From assembly GCA_018661145.1 (NCBI GenBank), contig JABJIU010000156.1, positions 1 to 6,025 on the forward strand: 6,025 bases of DNA. The letters are read 5' to 3'. This document shows, in pieces, positions 1 to 6,025 of this stretch. A program made the translations under genes and the position numbers. Position 1 is the stretch's first letter; every line of letters starts with the position of its first letter. The notes under the pieces were generated by a model. It searched no databases. It was not told the origin of the DNA and saw nothing but the letters and a program-made list of their open reading frames with translations. The stretch is from Pseudomonadota bacterium (GTDB lineage Bacteria; Pseudomonadota; Gammaproteobacteria; Arenicellales; UBA868).

Positions 1-90
1 ACGGGCGAGGAGGTCTCTCAGCACAGCCTGAGCCACAAAACCAGCGGCGACCAAATCGCAAAAGCTATATTTGTGATTCAACACCACTAA
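1..90 (+). CDS. C-terminal tail of an upstream gene (partial, product unknown)
   Basis: Reading from base 1 gives 29 sense codons without interruption and then TAA at 88-90. The first 16 or so codons mostly end in G or C, as in the genes that follow. A second frame stops at 29-31. A third frame stays open but runs as a shadow into the cyclase gene. The visible tail is polar, with motifs such as GEEVSQHS and SGDQIAKAI, and I do not recognise a family. The stop lies only 6 bases before the TTG start of the cyclase gene and in the same frame, so the two genes could be co-transcribed and translationally coupled. The open frame is short enough to be chance, so this call is tentative. Confidence 0.4.
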   Translation, partial: TGEEVSQHSLSHKTSGDQIAKAIFVIQHH

Positions 91-96
91 AGCAAC

Positions 97-2034
97 TTGA
101 AGCACCACACTTTTTCTATCAAGGCCCTGCTGATCGGAAACGCGGTGACAGGCGCCGCTATGCTTGCCCTGCAGTTTCTGTTTCCGAGTCTTATGGAAGA
201 CCTTGAACTGCAGTTGATCGACAGCCGCTTTGAGACGCGACAGGTGCTCGGCCTCGCCCCGACATTTTCAGACCGTATTGCCCACGTCAATATCGACAAC
301 TACTCTAAAACTGAGTCCGGCCAGCCAATTTGGGCAAAACAAACCTACGCCGACCTCATCGGAAAGATTGCGTTGGCCCAACCGGAAGCCATCGCCTGTG
401 ACATCATGTTTGTCGATTGGGCGGAGCAATCGGGAAACGAGAGACTCGTCCAGGAAACCGTCAATGCGGGTAATCTGGTCAGCCCGTTTCTTCTGGATAC
501 CAAGCCTGGCAGTACCAGGGCCCCGGAGGCACTCGGGCTTGATGCCAACCCTCGGCTGAATGCGGGTACGGCCCCTGCAGCCAGCGGCATTCTGGTCACC
601 CCGTTTGATGGGCTGATAGAACAATCCGCAGGGCTTGGTTTCGTCAATATGAGGCCAGACGCCGACGGCATCATCCGCCGAGTACCGGTGGTAATGGAAC
701 TTGACGGCGCTCTGGTACCGTCTTTTTTCCTGCAGGCGGTCGCAACGCAACTGGATTACGACCTGGAAGAGGTCGAAGTCATCGACCAGTCGCGCATTGT
801 CCTGCGGAACTTTCCGGCCCTCAAGGAGCGGGGCACAGGCGATCTTTTAATTCCACTCGACGGTCGAGGCAATCTCCTCGTAAATTACGCAGGACCTCTG
901 GAACTTGCCGTTTATCCTCAGTCATACAGCGCCTGGAATTTGCTGGCGGCCGATACTGCTACGGATTTTGCCGGCAAACTTGTCTTTCTCGCGGACATCT
1001 CATCGCAGGCTACTGAGTACGGCGATGCCAGCCCAACGCCCGTAGCGAGCATCTTCCCAAGGGTCTATATCTGGTCCAATGCCGCTAACATGCTGCTGAC
1101 CAGAAAATTTATTACCCCAGCGCCCTTTGGCTTAGCGCTTGTCATAGTGGTGGTACTCGGTGCCCTGCTGGCCCTTTCCGCATGGCGGTTGACCATGGTG
1201 TGGTTCAGCATGACAACACTAGGAATGCTGGCCCTGTATACCAGCCTTGCCTTTGGTGCCTTCGCCGTCGGTGGCTACCTGCTTCCGGTGCTACCGGTGT
1301 TAATGCCATTGGTCGTTCTGTATCTTTTCTCCAGCGTCTATCGCTACGTTCAGTTGGAGCATCATGAAGGTGTACTGGAGGGCAGCCTTCAGAGTTATCT
1401 CTCACCGAGACTGATGGACCAGATCCGTACCAACCCTGACATCCTGAAACTCGGCGGCGCGCGCAAGCGTATTACAGTAATGTTTAGTGACATAGTCGAG
1501 TTCACAGCATTTTCTGACCGGGCTGATCCTGAAGAGGTGCAGGATGTTCTAGAAACGTATTTTGCCGGGGCCGCAAAAGCCATCTTTTCCCATGACGGCA
1601 TTATCGACAAATACATGGGGGACGGCATCCTCGCCTTTTTTGAAAATGACGGCGACAGCATCACAAGCGCAACACGAGCTGCCGACTGCGCACTGGCAAT
1701 GCAGGCGCAAGCGCGGAAGCTCAACGAACTCTATCGCTCGCAGAACCGCTCTCCTTTTGCGATGCGGGTAGGGCTCGCAACAGGCTACGCCAAAGTGGGA
1801 AATATAGGGCCGGCCGAAAAAATCGATTACACGGTGATCGGCAGTGTTGTTAACCTGGCGTCGCGACTGCAGGGTATTGGTGAGCCCGGCGATGTCATCA
1901 TTGATGAAGACACCTACTTTTTCGTCAAGGACCACTATCTAGTTACTGATCTTGGCCCCAAAGATCTCAAGGGATTCTCAAAGTCAATAGAGGTGTTCTC
2001 TGTTACCGCCCGTGAACAAACCACGGCTGGCTAA
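97..2034 (+). CDS. CHASE2-domain membrane adenylate cyclase (class III)
   Basis: This 645-residue sensor enzyme is predicted to convert ATP to cAMP in the cytoplasm in response to a periplasmic signal. Residues 8-30 form a membrane segment. Residues ~31-335 are a CHASE2 sensor domain, with typical patterns such as LQLIDSRF (39-46) and GLGFVNMRPDADGIIRRVP (179-197). Three membrane segments follow (~344-363, 367-389, 393-413), then the cyclase domain from ~455. Metal-binding residues D465 (in FSDIVEFT) and D509 (in KYMGDG) are present. So are the adenine-selecting K505 and T579 (DYTVIG), and the transition-state pair N586 and R590 (NLASR). Lys plus Thr is the class IIIb pattern and points to ATP rather than GTP. 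The start is TTG: no ATG precedes the first membrane segment, an in-frame stop lies at 88-90, and the next ATG (160) would cut that segment. The ribosome-binding site is poor. The signal sensed by CHASE2 is unknown. Confidence 0.93.
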   Translation: MKHHTFSIKALLIGNAVTGAAMLALQFLFPSLMEDLELQLIDSRFETRQVLGLAPTFSDRIAHVNIDNYSKTESGQPIWAKQTYADLIGKIALAQPEAIACDIMFVDWAEQSGNERLVQETVNAGNLVSPFLLDTKPGSTRAPEALGLDANPRLNAGTAPAASGILVTPFDGLIEQSAGLGFVNMRPDADGIIRRVPVVMELDGALVPSFFLQAVATQLDYDLEEVEVIDQSRIVLRNFPALKERGTGDLLIPLDGRGNLLVNYAGPLELAVYPQSYSAWNLLAADTATDFAGKLVFLADISSQATEYGDASPTPVASIFPRVYIWSNAANMLLTRKFITPAPFGLALVIVVVLGALLALSAWRLTMVWFSMTTLGMLALYTSLAFGAFAVGGYLLPVLPVLMPLVVLYLFSSVYRYVQLEHHEGVLEGSLQSYLSPRLMDQIRTNPDILKLGGARKRITVMFSDIVEFTAFSDRADPEEVQDVLETYFAGAAKAIFSHDGIIDKYMGDGILAFFENDGDSITSATRAADCALAMQAQARKLNELYRSQNRSPFAMRVGLATGYAKVGNIGPAEKIDYTVIGSVVNLASRLQGIGEPGDVIIDEDTYFFVKDHYLVTDLGPKDLKGFSKSIEVFSVTAREQTTAG

Positions 2035-2053
2035 GCTTTGGGATTCATATCTC

Positions 2054-2069
2054 CCCACAAGCATGTGGG
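2054..2069 (+). other. Small hairpin between cyclase and PhnD-like genes
   Basis: CCCACA (2054-2059) and TGTGGG (2064-2069) form a perfect 6-bp stem with an AGCA loop, 19 bases after the cyclase stop. No T-run follows, so it is not a convincing intrinsic terminator. It could be an mRNA-stabilising or attenuating stem, or chance. A second possible stem, AACCC (2070-2074) with GGGTT (2085-2089), begins directly after it and lies just upstream of the next start codon. Confidence 0.3.
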
Positions 2070-2098
2070 AACCCGTTAAGAGCAGGGTTTAAATCACC

Positions 2099-2902
2099 AT
2101 GCCCGCCGCCCAAAGGCTTGCCCAGTTGCCGATGTACGACTGGCCGGAATTCATCGAGGCGACCGACCGGTTGTGGGCATCAATGCGGGATAACTTCGCT
2201 AGGTCGGGGGTCGATGCACCGGCTTTGCTTGACCGTACGCTCCCGACGGGTGAGACATGGCTGTCGCCAAAACTCGTGCTGAGCCAGACCTGCGGCCTGC
2301 CGCTGGTGGCCGGCCTTTCCCGTAAAGTGCAGGTGCTCGGTAGTTTCGCTTATGAAGGGATCGAGCCTGCCGGTAGTTATCACAGCGTGATCATCACTCA
2401 CGCGGGCAACACCGAAGACCCGGTATGTCTTAAAGATAAACGCGCCGTCATCAACGGAGATGATTCCTACTCAGGCTGCCTGGCACTTAAGCGCTTTCTC
2501 GCATCCAGCGGTACAGATAAGGGCCCCTTTGCGTCGGTTCTTGTTAGCGGAGGGCACCGCGCATCGCTCTGCGCGGTCGCCGATGGCAGCGCTGACATAG
2601 CAGCAATCGACTGCATCAGCTGGAGACTTGCCAATCGCTGTGAGCAAGTCGTGGACAAGCTCCAGATAATTGCCCGAACGGCAAGCCGGCCGGGCCTACC
2701 ACTGATCACGCATGGTGGTGCATCTGCGAAGCAGGTATCACTGATGCGGGATGCGCTTGCTAAAGGCGTAGATGATCTTGATAAAGAAAGCCAAGCAATG
2801 CTCGGCATCTGCGGTTTTGTACCGCTTGATGAAAAAGACTACGCACCTATTGCCGACGATCTTAAACGCTACGGGTCTGTGGTGCTTGCGCGGCGGAGGT
2901 AG
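2099..2902 (+). CDS. PhnD-like phosphate/phosphonate substrate-binding-family protein, no signal peptide
   Basis: This 267-residue protein has the hallmarks of the PhnD-like periplasmic-binding-protein fold (ABC transporter phosphonate/phosphite-type binding proteins). These are MYDWPE near the start (12-17), LSQTCGLPL (61-69), HSVIITH (95-101), an INGDDSYSG ligand-loop pattern (118-126), SGGHRASL (150-157) followed by GSADIAAIDCISW (163-175), and GLPLIT (199-204). Unlike transport partners of this fold, it has no N-terminal signal peptide or lipobox: the first 12 residues are mixed and lead straight into the domain. No permease or ATPase gene is next to it. It may therefore be a cytoplasmic binding or sensing protein, or bind a ligand other than phosphonate. 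ATG at 2099 is the first in-frame start; M12 (2132) is an alternative. Only a weak purine stretch (GCAGGG, 2082-2087) precedes it. It follows the cyclase by 64 bases on the same strand and may be co-transcribed. Confidence 0.85.
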   Translation: MPAAQRLAQLPMYDWPEFIEATDRLWASMRDNFARSGVDAPALLDRTLPTGETWLSPKLVLSQTCGLPLVAGLSRKVQVLGSFAYEGIEPAGSYHSVIITHAGNTEDPVCLKDKRAVINGDDSYSGCLALKRFLASSGTDKGPFASVLVSGGHRASLCAVADGSADIAAIDCISWRLANRCEQVVDKLQIIARTASRPGLPLITHGGASAKQVSLMRDALAKGVDDLDKESQAMLGICGFVPLDEKDYAPIADDLKRYGSVVLARRR

Positions 2903-3023
2903 GTCACTGCAATTAATTCGGCTACTAACTTTACATCGTCGTTGACTGATACTGCATACCCGAAAGCATTGGAATTAGGCATGAGGGTGACTTCCTTTGA
3001 TAACGGAATCAGCAGTATTTCCC

Positions 3024-4577
3024 CTATTGCCTCACGAACAGGAAATCTCCCCCATCGTGGCCTGCCTGGTGAATGTTGCCGTACTCAGGAGTCTGCGGAG
3101 AGTTAACCATCACCTTCGGTCTAAGTTGACTGAAAAGCTGCGCGGCAGTAACAACATCCGTGTTCTCTTCAAGCACCGCGATGAAGGCCTTGGCAAACAC
3201 TGAATGACCTCCGCCACCTGAATCCAGTACTGGCTCAAGTCCGCCCGAAGTTAAGGCGGTTCTTGCCCTCTTCTTCACCATCCGATCGATCCAGTCAGGT
3301 GTGCGCTGCTCCATCTTGAGTCCACGGGTTATCGTGCCTGAGAAGCATGAGTCAGAGATCACCATCACATGCTTCGCCTGCATGGCTTTGAGTTGCGCGA
3401 TCAGCATATCGTTTAGGATCCAGTTGCTTGGGTCGTCAAGTCCTGCATCAACGGGCAGCCAGTAACCCTTGTTGGCGTCTTCATCCAATATGCCGTGACC
3501 GGCGTAGTAGATAAGGACGTTGTCGCTCTTGCCCACTGTTTTTCGATAACTTGACAGGGACTTGATTATTTGAGAACGGTCCGCATCCTCGATGAGCGTA
3601 ACGCTGTAGTCATACTGATCCTGCAGGACTGCGGCGATGCGATTGGCATCGTTGATGGCGGTCTTTAGATCAGGAAGCTCCTCGTAGTTATTGTTGCCGA
3701 TAACGAGAGCATGATAGCGACCATAGTCGCGGTTGGGGACTCTGGGTGCAACCGCGACCTCGGATTCCGTCAGATTCCTGACTTTGATCTTCGCGAGACC
3801 CGCGTAGACCCCTGCAGGAAACTGGCGGAGGTATTCTTTATATAAATCAGGGTCATCACTGTCTTTGATGCTCTGCCAGAACGCAAGTTCAAGCGCGCCC
3901 TTATTTGCAGACTCGGTCTGCACCGGCTGTTCAATGATCTTCTCCAGATTGCCCCTGATTATCAGGTTACCCGTCAGGCTGATGGTTTCCTCGTACGGTT
4001 GATATCCATCTTTTTCTATTCGAATAGCGTGTTCGCCATGGGGTAACTCAAGATCAAGGCGTGAGGAGCCTTTTAGCGTGCCGTTTATGTAGACCTTATC
4101 CCCTTGCACATTGGAATGGACGGTGAGAGAGGCAGTTTGTGTGGAAGCAGTAGAGGGGGCGTCGGTGCCACTACTTTCTGATTCGACCACAAGAGATAGC
4201 GCGGTGCCGTATTTCCATTCGCCAACATATGTTTGCCCGTCAGCAGTCGTATACTTTCCCTTACCATCTTCTTTCCCGTTCTTCCACTGGCCAACATATT
4301 TCTCTCCAGTGGGGCTGGTCCATGTTCCGTGGCCATGCTTCTCGCCATTCCTCCACTCCCCGACATACTTTTCTCCGCTGGCGTTGATCCAGGTTCCCTG
4401 ACCGTGTTGCTCATCGCCCCTCCACTCACCGGTATATGTCTCGCCATATTCAGTCCAGGTGCCAAAACAATTATCGAAACGAAATTCCTCATCGCATTCT
4501 TGAAGCGCCGACGCAACGGAACTGATCAAGAAGACTGCTAGAACGCACAGAAAGCGTAGTGGCCGTGGGAGGCACAT
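3024..4577 (-). CDS. Exported MORN-PEGA-caspase (peptidase C14) protein
   Basis: This 517-residue protein is a predicted exported cysteine protease of the bacterial caspase-like (orthocaspase/metacaspase) group. Residues 1-24 are a Sec signal peptide: R5 and R8, a hydrophobic core, and likely cleavage after SVASA. There is no lipobox. Four MORN repeats of exactly 23 residues follow (44-124, each with a YxGEW/YVGQW core), preceded by a degenerate half-repeat (GTW, 39-41). Residues 150-212 are a PEGA domain (VYINGTLKG, then LPHGEHAIRIEKDGYQPY). A helical linker (~228-268, ending in the LRQFPAGVYAGLAKIKVR pattern seen before bacterial caspase domains) leads to the catalytic domain (288-517). The dyad is H361 in IYYAGHG and C411 in ISDSCFSG, and the GGGGHSVFAKAF motif (454-465) supports the C14 assignment. 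Cleavage after Arg/Lys or Asp cannot be told from sequence. The start is ATG at 4577, kept because the signal peptide begins there, although no good Shine-Dalgarno sequence precedes it. The gene is convergent with the PhnD-like gene. Confidence 0.93.
   Translation of the reverse strand: MCLPRPLRFLCVLAVFLISSVASALQECDEEFRFDNCFGTWTEYGETYTGEWRGDEQHGQGTWINASGEKYVGEWRNGEKHGHGTWTSPTGEKYVGQWKNGKEDGKGKYTTADGQTYVGEWKYGTALSLVVESESSGTDAPSTASTQTASLTVHSNVQGDKVYINGTLKGSSRLDLELPHGEHAIRIEKDGYQPYEETISLTGNLIIRGNLEKIIEQPVQTESANKGALELAFWQSIKDSDDPDLYKEYLRQFPAGVYAGLAKIKVRNLTESEVAVAPRVPNRDYGRYHALVIGNNNYEELPDLKTAINDANRIAAVLQDQYDYSVTLIEDADRSQIIKSLSSYRKTVGKSDNVLIYYAGHGILDEDANKGYWLPVDAGLDDPSNWILNDMLIAQLKAMQAKHVMVISDSCFSGTITRGLKMEQRTPDWIDRMVKKRARTALTSGGLEPVLDSGGGGHSVFAKAFIAVLEENTDVVTAAQLFSQLRPKVMVNSPQTPEYGNIHQAGHDGGDFLFVRQ
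4206..4448 (-). repeat. 69-base tandem repeats encoding MORN units
   Basis: Four units lie in register at exactly 69-base spacing. On the + strand their anchors are CCAACATAT at 4222, CCAACATAT at 4291, CCGACATAC at 4360 and CCGGTATAT at 4429. They encode the 23-residue MORN repeats (residues 44-124) of the caspase-like protein; the last unit is cut to about half length. Bases have diverged mostly at synonymous or conservative positions, so the array is old and held by protein function rather than being a fresh slippage repeat. MORN repeats in other proteins bind membranes or protein partners. Confidence 0.85.
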
Positions 4578-4608
4578 TCAATTTTTAATAGTTGTTTTCA
4601 TGATAGAG

Positions 4609-4637
4609 ATATTAGGCCTATTCACTTTGCATTTCCA
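4609..4637 (-). promoter_or_regulatory. Possible promoter for the caspase-like gene
   Basis: On the - strand, TGGAAA (4637-4632) and TAATAT (4614-4609) lie 17 bases apart and each match the sigma-70 -35 and -10 consensus at 4 of 6 positions. The -10 box lies 31 bases before the ATG at 4577. The region is AT-rich, so such matches also arise by chance. Confidence 0.25.
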
Positions 4638-4763
4638 TATTGGCTGTTTCTTAGCAGGATTCGAGTTACCCTACGGCGAAGATAGGCCTTTTTAATGCGA
4701 TTACGGACTCCACCAGCGCATGCGGATGACATATAAACTGTTTTCGAATTTATTGCAGGAAAT

Positions 4764-4779
4764 CGTCACACAGATGACG
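4764..4779. promoter_or_regulatory. Inverted repeat, possible operator
   Basis: CGTCA (4764-4768) and TGACG (4775-4779) form a perfect 5-bp inverted repeat with a 6-base spacer, about 120 bases before the haem-binding-like gene. The layout fits a site for a dimeric regulator, but it does not match the CRP consensus (TGTGA-N6-TCACA) and no regulator gene lies in the window. It could be chance. Confidence 0.2.
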
Positions 4780-4895
4780 CTATACCGACATACTTAACCT
4801 AAATCATTAACCAATCGTAATGAAAATTTTTTGGCGACCCTCCCCAAGAGGCTAGTCATAATGTTAGGATTTTCCGCGAAACCAAAAGGCCTCAA

Positions 4896-5402
4896 ATGAA
4901 CAATATTTTTTCTCGCATTCTCGCGATCAGTGGCTTGCTCCTGGTCGTACCGGCCAAGGTGCTGGCCGCGGAAGGCACCGTCACATTCGAAATGCTCAAA
5001 CCCGAAACCGCACTCACCGCTGCGCAGGCGGCACTCGAGCGCTGTCGTGAAGAGGGTTTTCAGGCAACTGTCGCGGTGGTTGACCGGTTCGGTGGTGTGC
5101 AGGTCATACTGCGTGACCAGCTCGCAAGCCCGCGTACAGTTCGTACCGCTTTGGGGAAAGCCAGGACAGCAGTCGGATTCCGCACCAACACCACCGATCT
5201 GGTTTCAGTTACGGATCACGGTCAGCCGTCGTCGGGCTTACGGCATCTGCCTGGCGTCGTCATCGTCGGTGGCGGCGTGATCATGGAAGCCGCCGGATCG
5301 CTGGTGGGGGGCATTGGTGTTTCGGGGGCGCCCGGTGGTGATATGGATGATCTGTGCGCATTTGCGGGCATTGCTGCCATCGAAGACGAACTGGAGTTTT
5401 AG
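4896..5402 (+). CDS. Secreted GlcG/HbpS-family haem-binding-like protein
   Basis: This 168-residue protein has a Sec signal peptide (1-24; R7, hydrophobic core 8-18, cleavage after KVLA) followed by one GlcG/HbpS domain (haem-degrading family fold). Support comes from ATVAVVDRFGGVQVILRD (57-74), the TALGKARTAVGF helix (84-95), and the closing GGIGVSGAPGGDMDDLCAFAG pattern (138-158), where family members usually have GxIGVSG...D...A.AG. Where many members have an xxxGGxP loop, this one reads LPGVVIVGGGV (118-128). Members bind haem or related ligands, or are of unknown role near glycolate genes. A periplasmic location is inferred from the signal peptide. C50 and C154 could pair after export. 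The ATG at 4896 is preceded by AAAAGG (4884-4889) at 6-base spacing, a fair ribosome-binding site. The gene stands alone after the divergent region; the next gene is 114 bases downstream. Confidence 0.88.
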   Translation: MNNIFSRILAISGLLLVVPAKVLAAEGTVTFEMLKPETALTAAQAALERCREEGFQATVAVVDRFGGVQVILRDQLASPRTVRTALGKARTAVGFRTNTTDLVSVTDHGQPSSGLRHLPGVVIVGGGVIMEAAGSLVGGIGVSGAPGGDMDDLCAFAGIAAIEDELEF

Positions 5403-5516
5403 ATCTCAGACACCCAAGAAATTGATAACGTGATGACCATCACCTTCAGATCGCTGCTGCTGAGCTAGAGTTAATTGCGACCGTAAGAGGCCATCGAAAA
5501 CTGGAGACACTATCCC

Positions 5517-5993
5517 ATGAAAACGAAAATGATCCGCGTAACCATCATCAGTGCGTCACTACTGTTGGCGGGCTGCAGTACGACTCCCAGTAAACAGCAG
5601 CAAGGCGCAGCGGCCGGCGCTGTCGTTGGTGGGGTATTGGGATCGGCACTTGGCGACGGGCACGCTGACAAAGGCTGGGCCATTGCGCTCGGGATCATTT
5701 TCGGTGCCATCGTTGGTGACCAGATCGGTGCCCAGCTGGATGAGCGCGACCGACTGCTTGCCGCACAGAACCTGCAGTACTCCCTTGAATCCACCAAGAA
5801 CGGTGCGGTGACGACCTGGCAGAATCCCAATACCGGAAACGGCGGTACGGCAACACCGACGACGACCGTTGTGCAATCTAACGGCACTCCGTGTCGTGAA
5901 TTTACGACAGAGATCCAGGTGGGCGGAGAAACCCAGCAGGGTTACGGCACCGCTTGCCGTCAGGCAGACGGAAGCTGGAAAATTCAGAGCTGA
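5517..5993 (+). CDS. Glycine-zipper outer-membrane lipoprotein (17 kDa surface-antigen type)
   Basis: This 158-residue lipoprotein has a signal peptide with K2, K4 and R7 and the lipobox LLAGC, so C20 is the lipidated first residue of the mature protein. Serine at +2 suggests transport to the outer membrane. Residues 30-72 are a glycine zipper (GAAAGAVVGGVLGSALG, then ALGIIFGAIVGDQIGAQLD) of the Rickettsia 17 kDa antigen type, interrupted by a charged GDGHADKG turn. The C-terminal part (~98-158) resembles the surface-antigen domain, ending in CREFTTEIQVGG and YGTACRQADGSWKI. C126 and C147 are well placed for a disulfide. Members are thought to support envelope integrity, but a precise role is not known. 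The ATG is backed by a good Shine-Dalgarno sequence GGAGA (5503-5507). No clear promoter or terminator was found in the 114 bases before it. Confidence 0.92.
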   Translation: MKTKMIRVTIISASLLLAGCSTTPSKQQQGAAAGAVVGGVLGSALGDGHADKGWAIALGIIFGAIVGDQIGAQLDERDRLLAAQNLQYSLESTKNGAVTTWQNPNTGNGGTATPTTTVVQSNGTPCREFTTEIQVGGETQQGYGTACRQADGSWKIQS

Positions 5994-6025
5994 TCGGTCG
6001 CCGTATTGAACGCGGGTCAACCCTG

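Larger units (their letters stand above)
4578..4895. other. AT-rich divergent intergenic region
   Basis: This 318-base gap separates two divergently transcribed genes and must hold both promoters. I see no coding frame of note and no RNA gene that I recognise. It is clearly richer in A and T than the flanking genes. It contains the palindrome AGGCCT three times (4614-4619, 4684-4689, 4887-4892), the last one overlapping the ribosome-binding site of the right-hand gene. It also holds an inverted repeat CGTCA-N6-TGACG (4764-4779). Possible + strand -10 boxes are TATAAA (4732-4737), CATAAT (4857-4862) and an extended -10 TGTTAGGAT (4862-4870), none with a good -35 at normal spacing. Confidence 0.6.

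Noticed and set aside
2070..2098. Stretch resembling a tRNA T-loop (GGGTTTAAATC)
   Set aside because: The flanking bases do not pair into a T-stem and no cloverleaf can be built around it.
2903..3023. Possible shared terminator between convergent genes, including an ATACTGC/GCAGTAT inverted repeat (2949-2955 and 3012-3018)
   Set aside because: The arms are more than 50 bases apart, no T-run follows, and no compact GC-rich stem was found in the gap.
2997..3203. A + strand open frame of 68 codons starting with TTG
   Set aside because: It lies almost wholly antisense to the C-terminal part of the caspase-like gene, has no ribosome-binding site, and its protein resembles nothing known.
4085..4516. 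Long open frames on both strands across the MORN region
   Set aside because: They are shadows: the periodic 69-base repeat keeps alternative frames open. The MORN frame has the recognisable domains.
5430..5468. Tiny frame GTG-ATG...TAG of about 12 codons before the lipoprotein gene
   Set aside because: It has no clear ribosome-binding site and is too short to separate from chance.
5510..6020. Long - strand open frames opposite the lipoprotein gene
   Set aside because: The + strand frame has a lipobox, a glycine zipper and a good ribosome-binding site. The - strand products are low-complexity or Cys/Arg-rich without domains.
6014..6023. GGG-TCAA-CCC mini-hairpin after the lipoprotein stop
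   Set aside because: The stem is only three pairs and the window ends before any T-run could be seen.
1..6025. A joint defence or signalling island linking the cyclase, PhnD-like protein and caspase-like protein
   Set aside because: The protease is on the opposite strand with its own promoter region and a signal peptide, and no nucleotide sensor, toxin or mobile-element gene is present. Proximity alone is not enough.

Overview
The window looks like a chromosomal stretch of a moderately GC-rich (mid-50s % by eye) Gram-negative bacterium, most likely a gammaproteobacterium. The grounds are a lipobox lipoprotein of the 17 kDa surface-antigen type, Sec signal peptides, a CHASE2 adenylate cyclase and a GlcG/HbpS-like protein. 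The taxon is an inference from protein style only. There are five complete protein genes and probably the tail of a sixth. No tRNA, rRNA, CRISPR array, transposase or phage gene was seen.

Left part, + strand (1-2902): an open frame running in from the left edge stops at 90. It is followed after 6 bases, in the same frame, by a TTG-started gene for a membrane class III adenylate cyclase (97-2034: one TM, periplasmic CHASE2 domain, three TMs, cytoplasmic catalytic domain with all key residues). A 64-base gap with a small hairpin leads to a PhnD-like substrate-binding-fold protein that has no signal peptide (2099-2902). These two or three genes could be one transcription unit.

Middle, - strand (4577-3024): a convergent gene encodes an exported caspase-like protease (peptidase C14 family) with an unusual order of modules: signal peptide, four MORN repeats encoded by exact 69-base units, a PEGA domain, then a caspase domain with an intact His-Cys dyad. 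It is the most distinctive gene here.

Right part, + strand: a 318-base AT-rich divergent region (4578-4895) separates the protease from a secreted GlcG/HbpS-type haem-binding-like protein (4896-5402). After a further 114 bases comes a glycine-zipper outer-membrane lipoprotein (5517-5993).

Taken together, most products are predicted to act in or at the cell envelope: a periplasmic sensor that makes cAMP, an exported protease with protein-binding repeats, a periplasmic haem-type domain and an outer-membrane lipoprotein. Nothing in the sequence proves that they work as one pathway. The divergent and convergent orientations argue for at least two or three separate units. I see no clear new multi-gene system; the MORN-PEGA-caspase architecture is the best candidate for follow-up.
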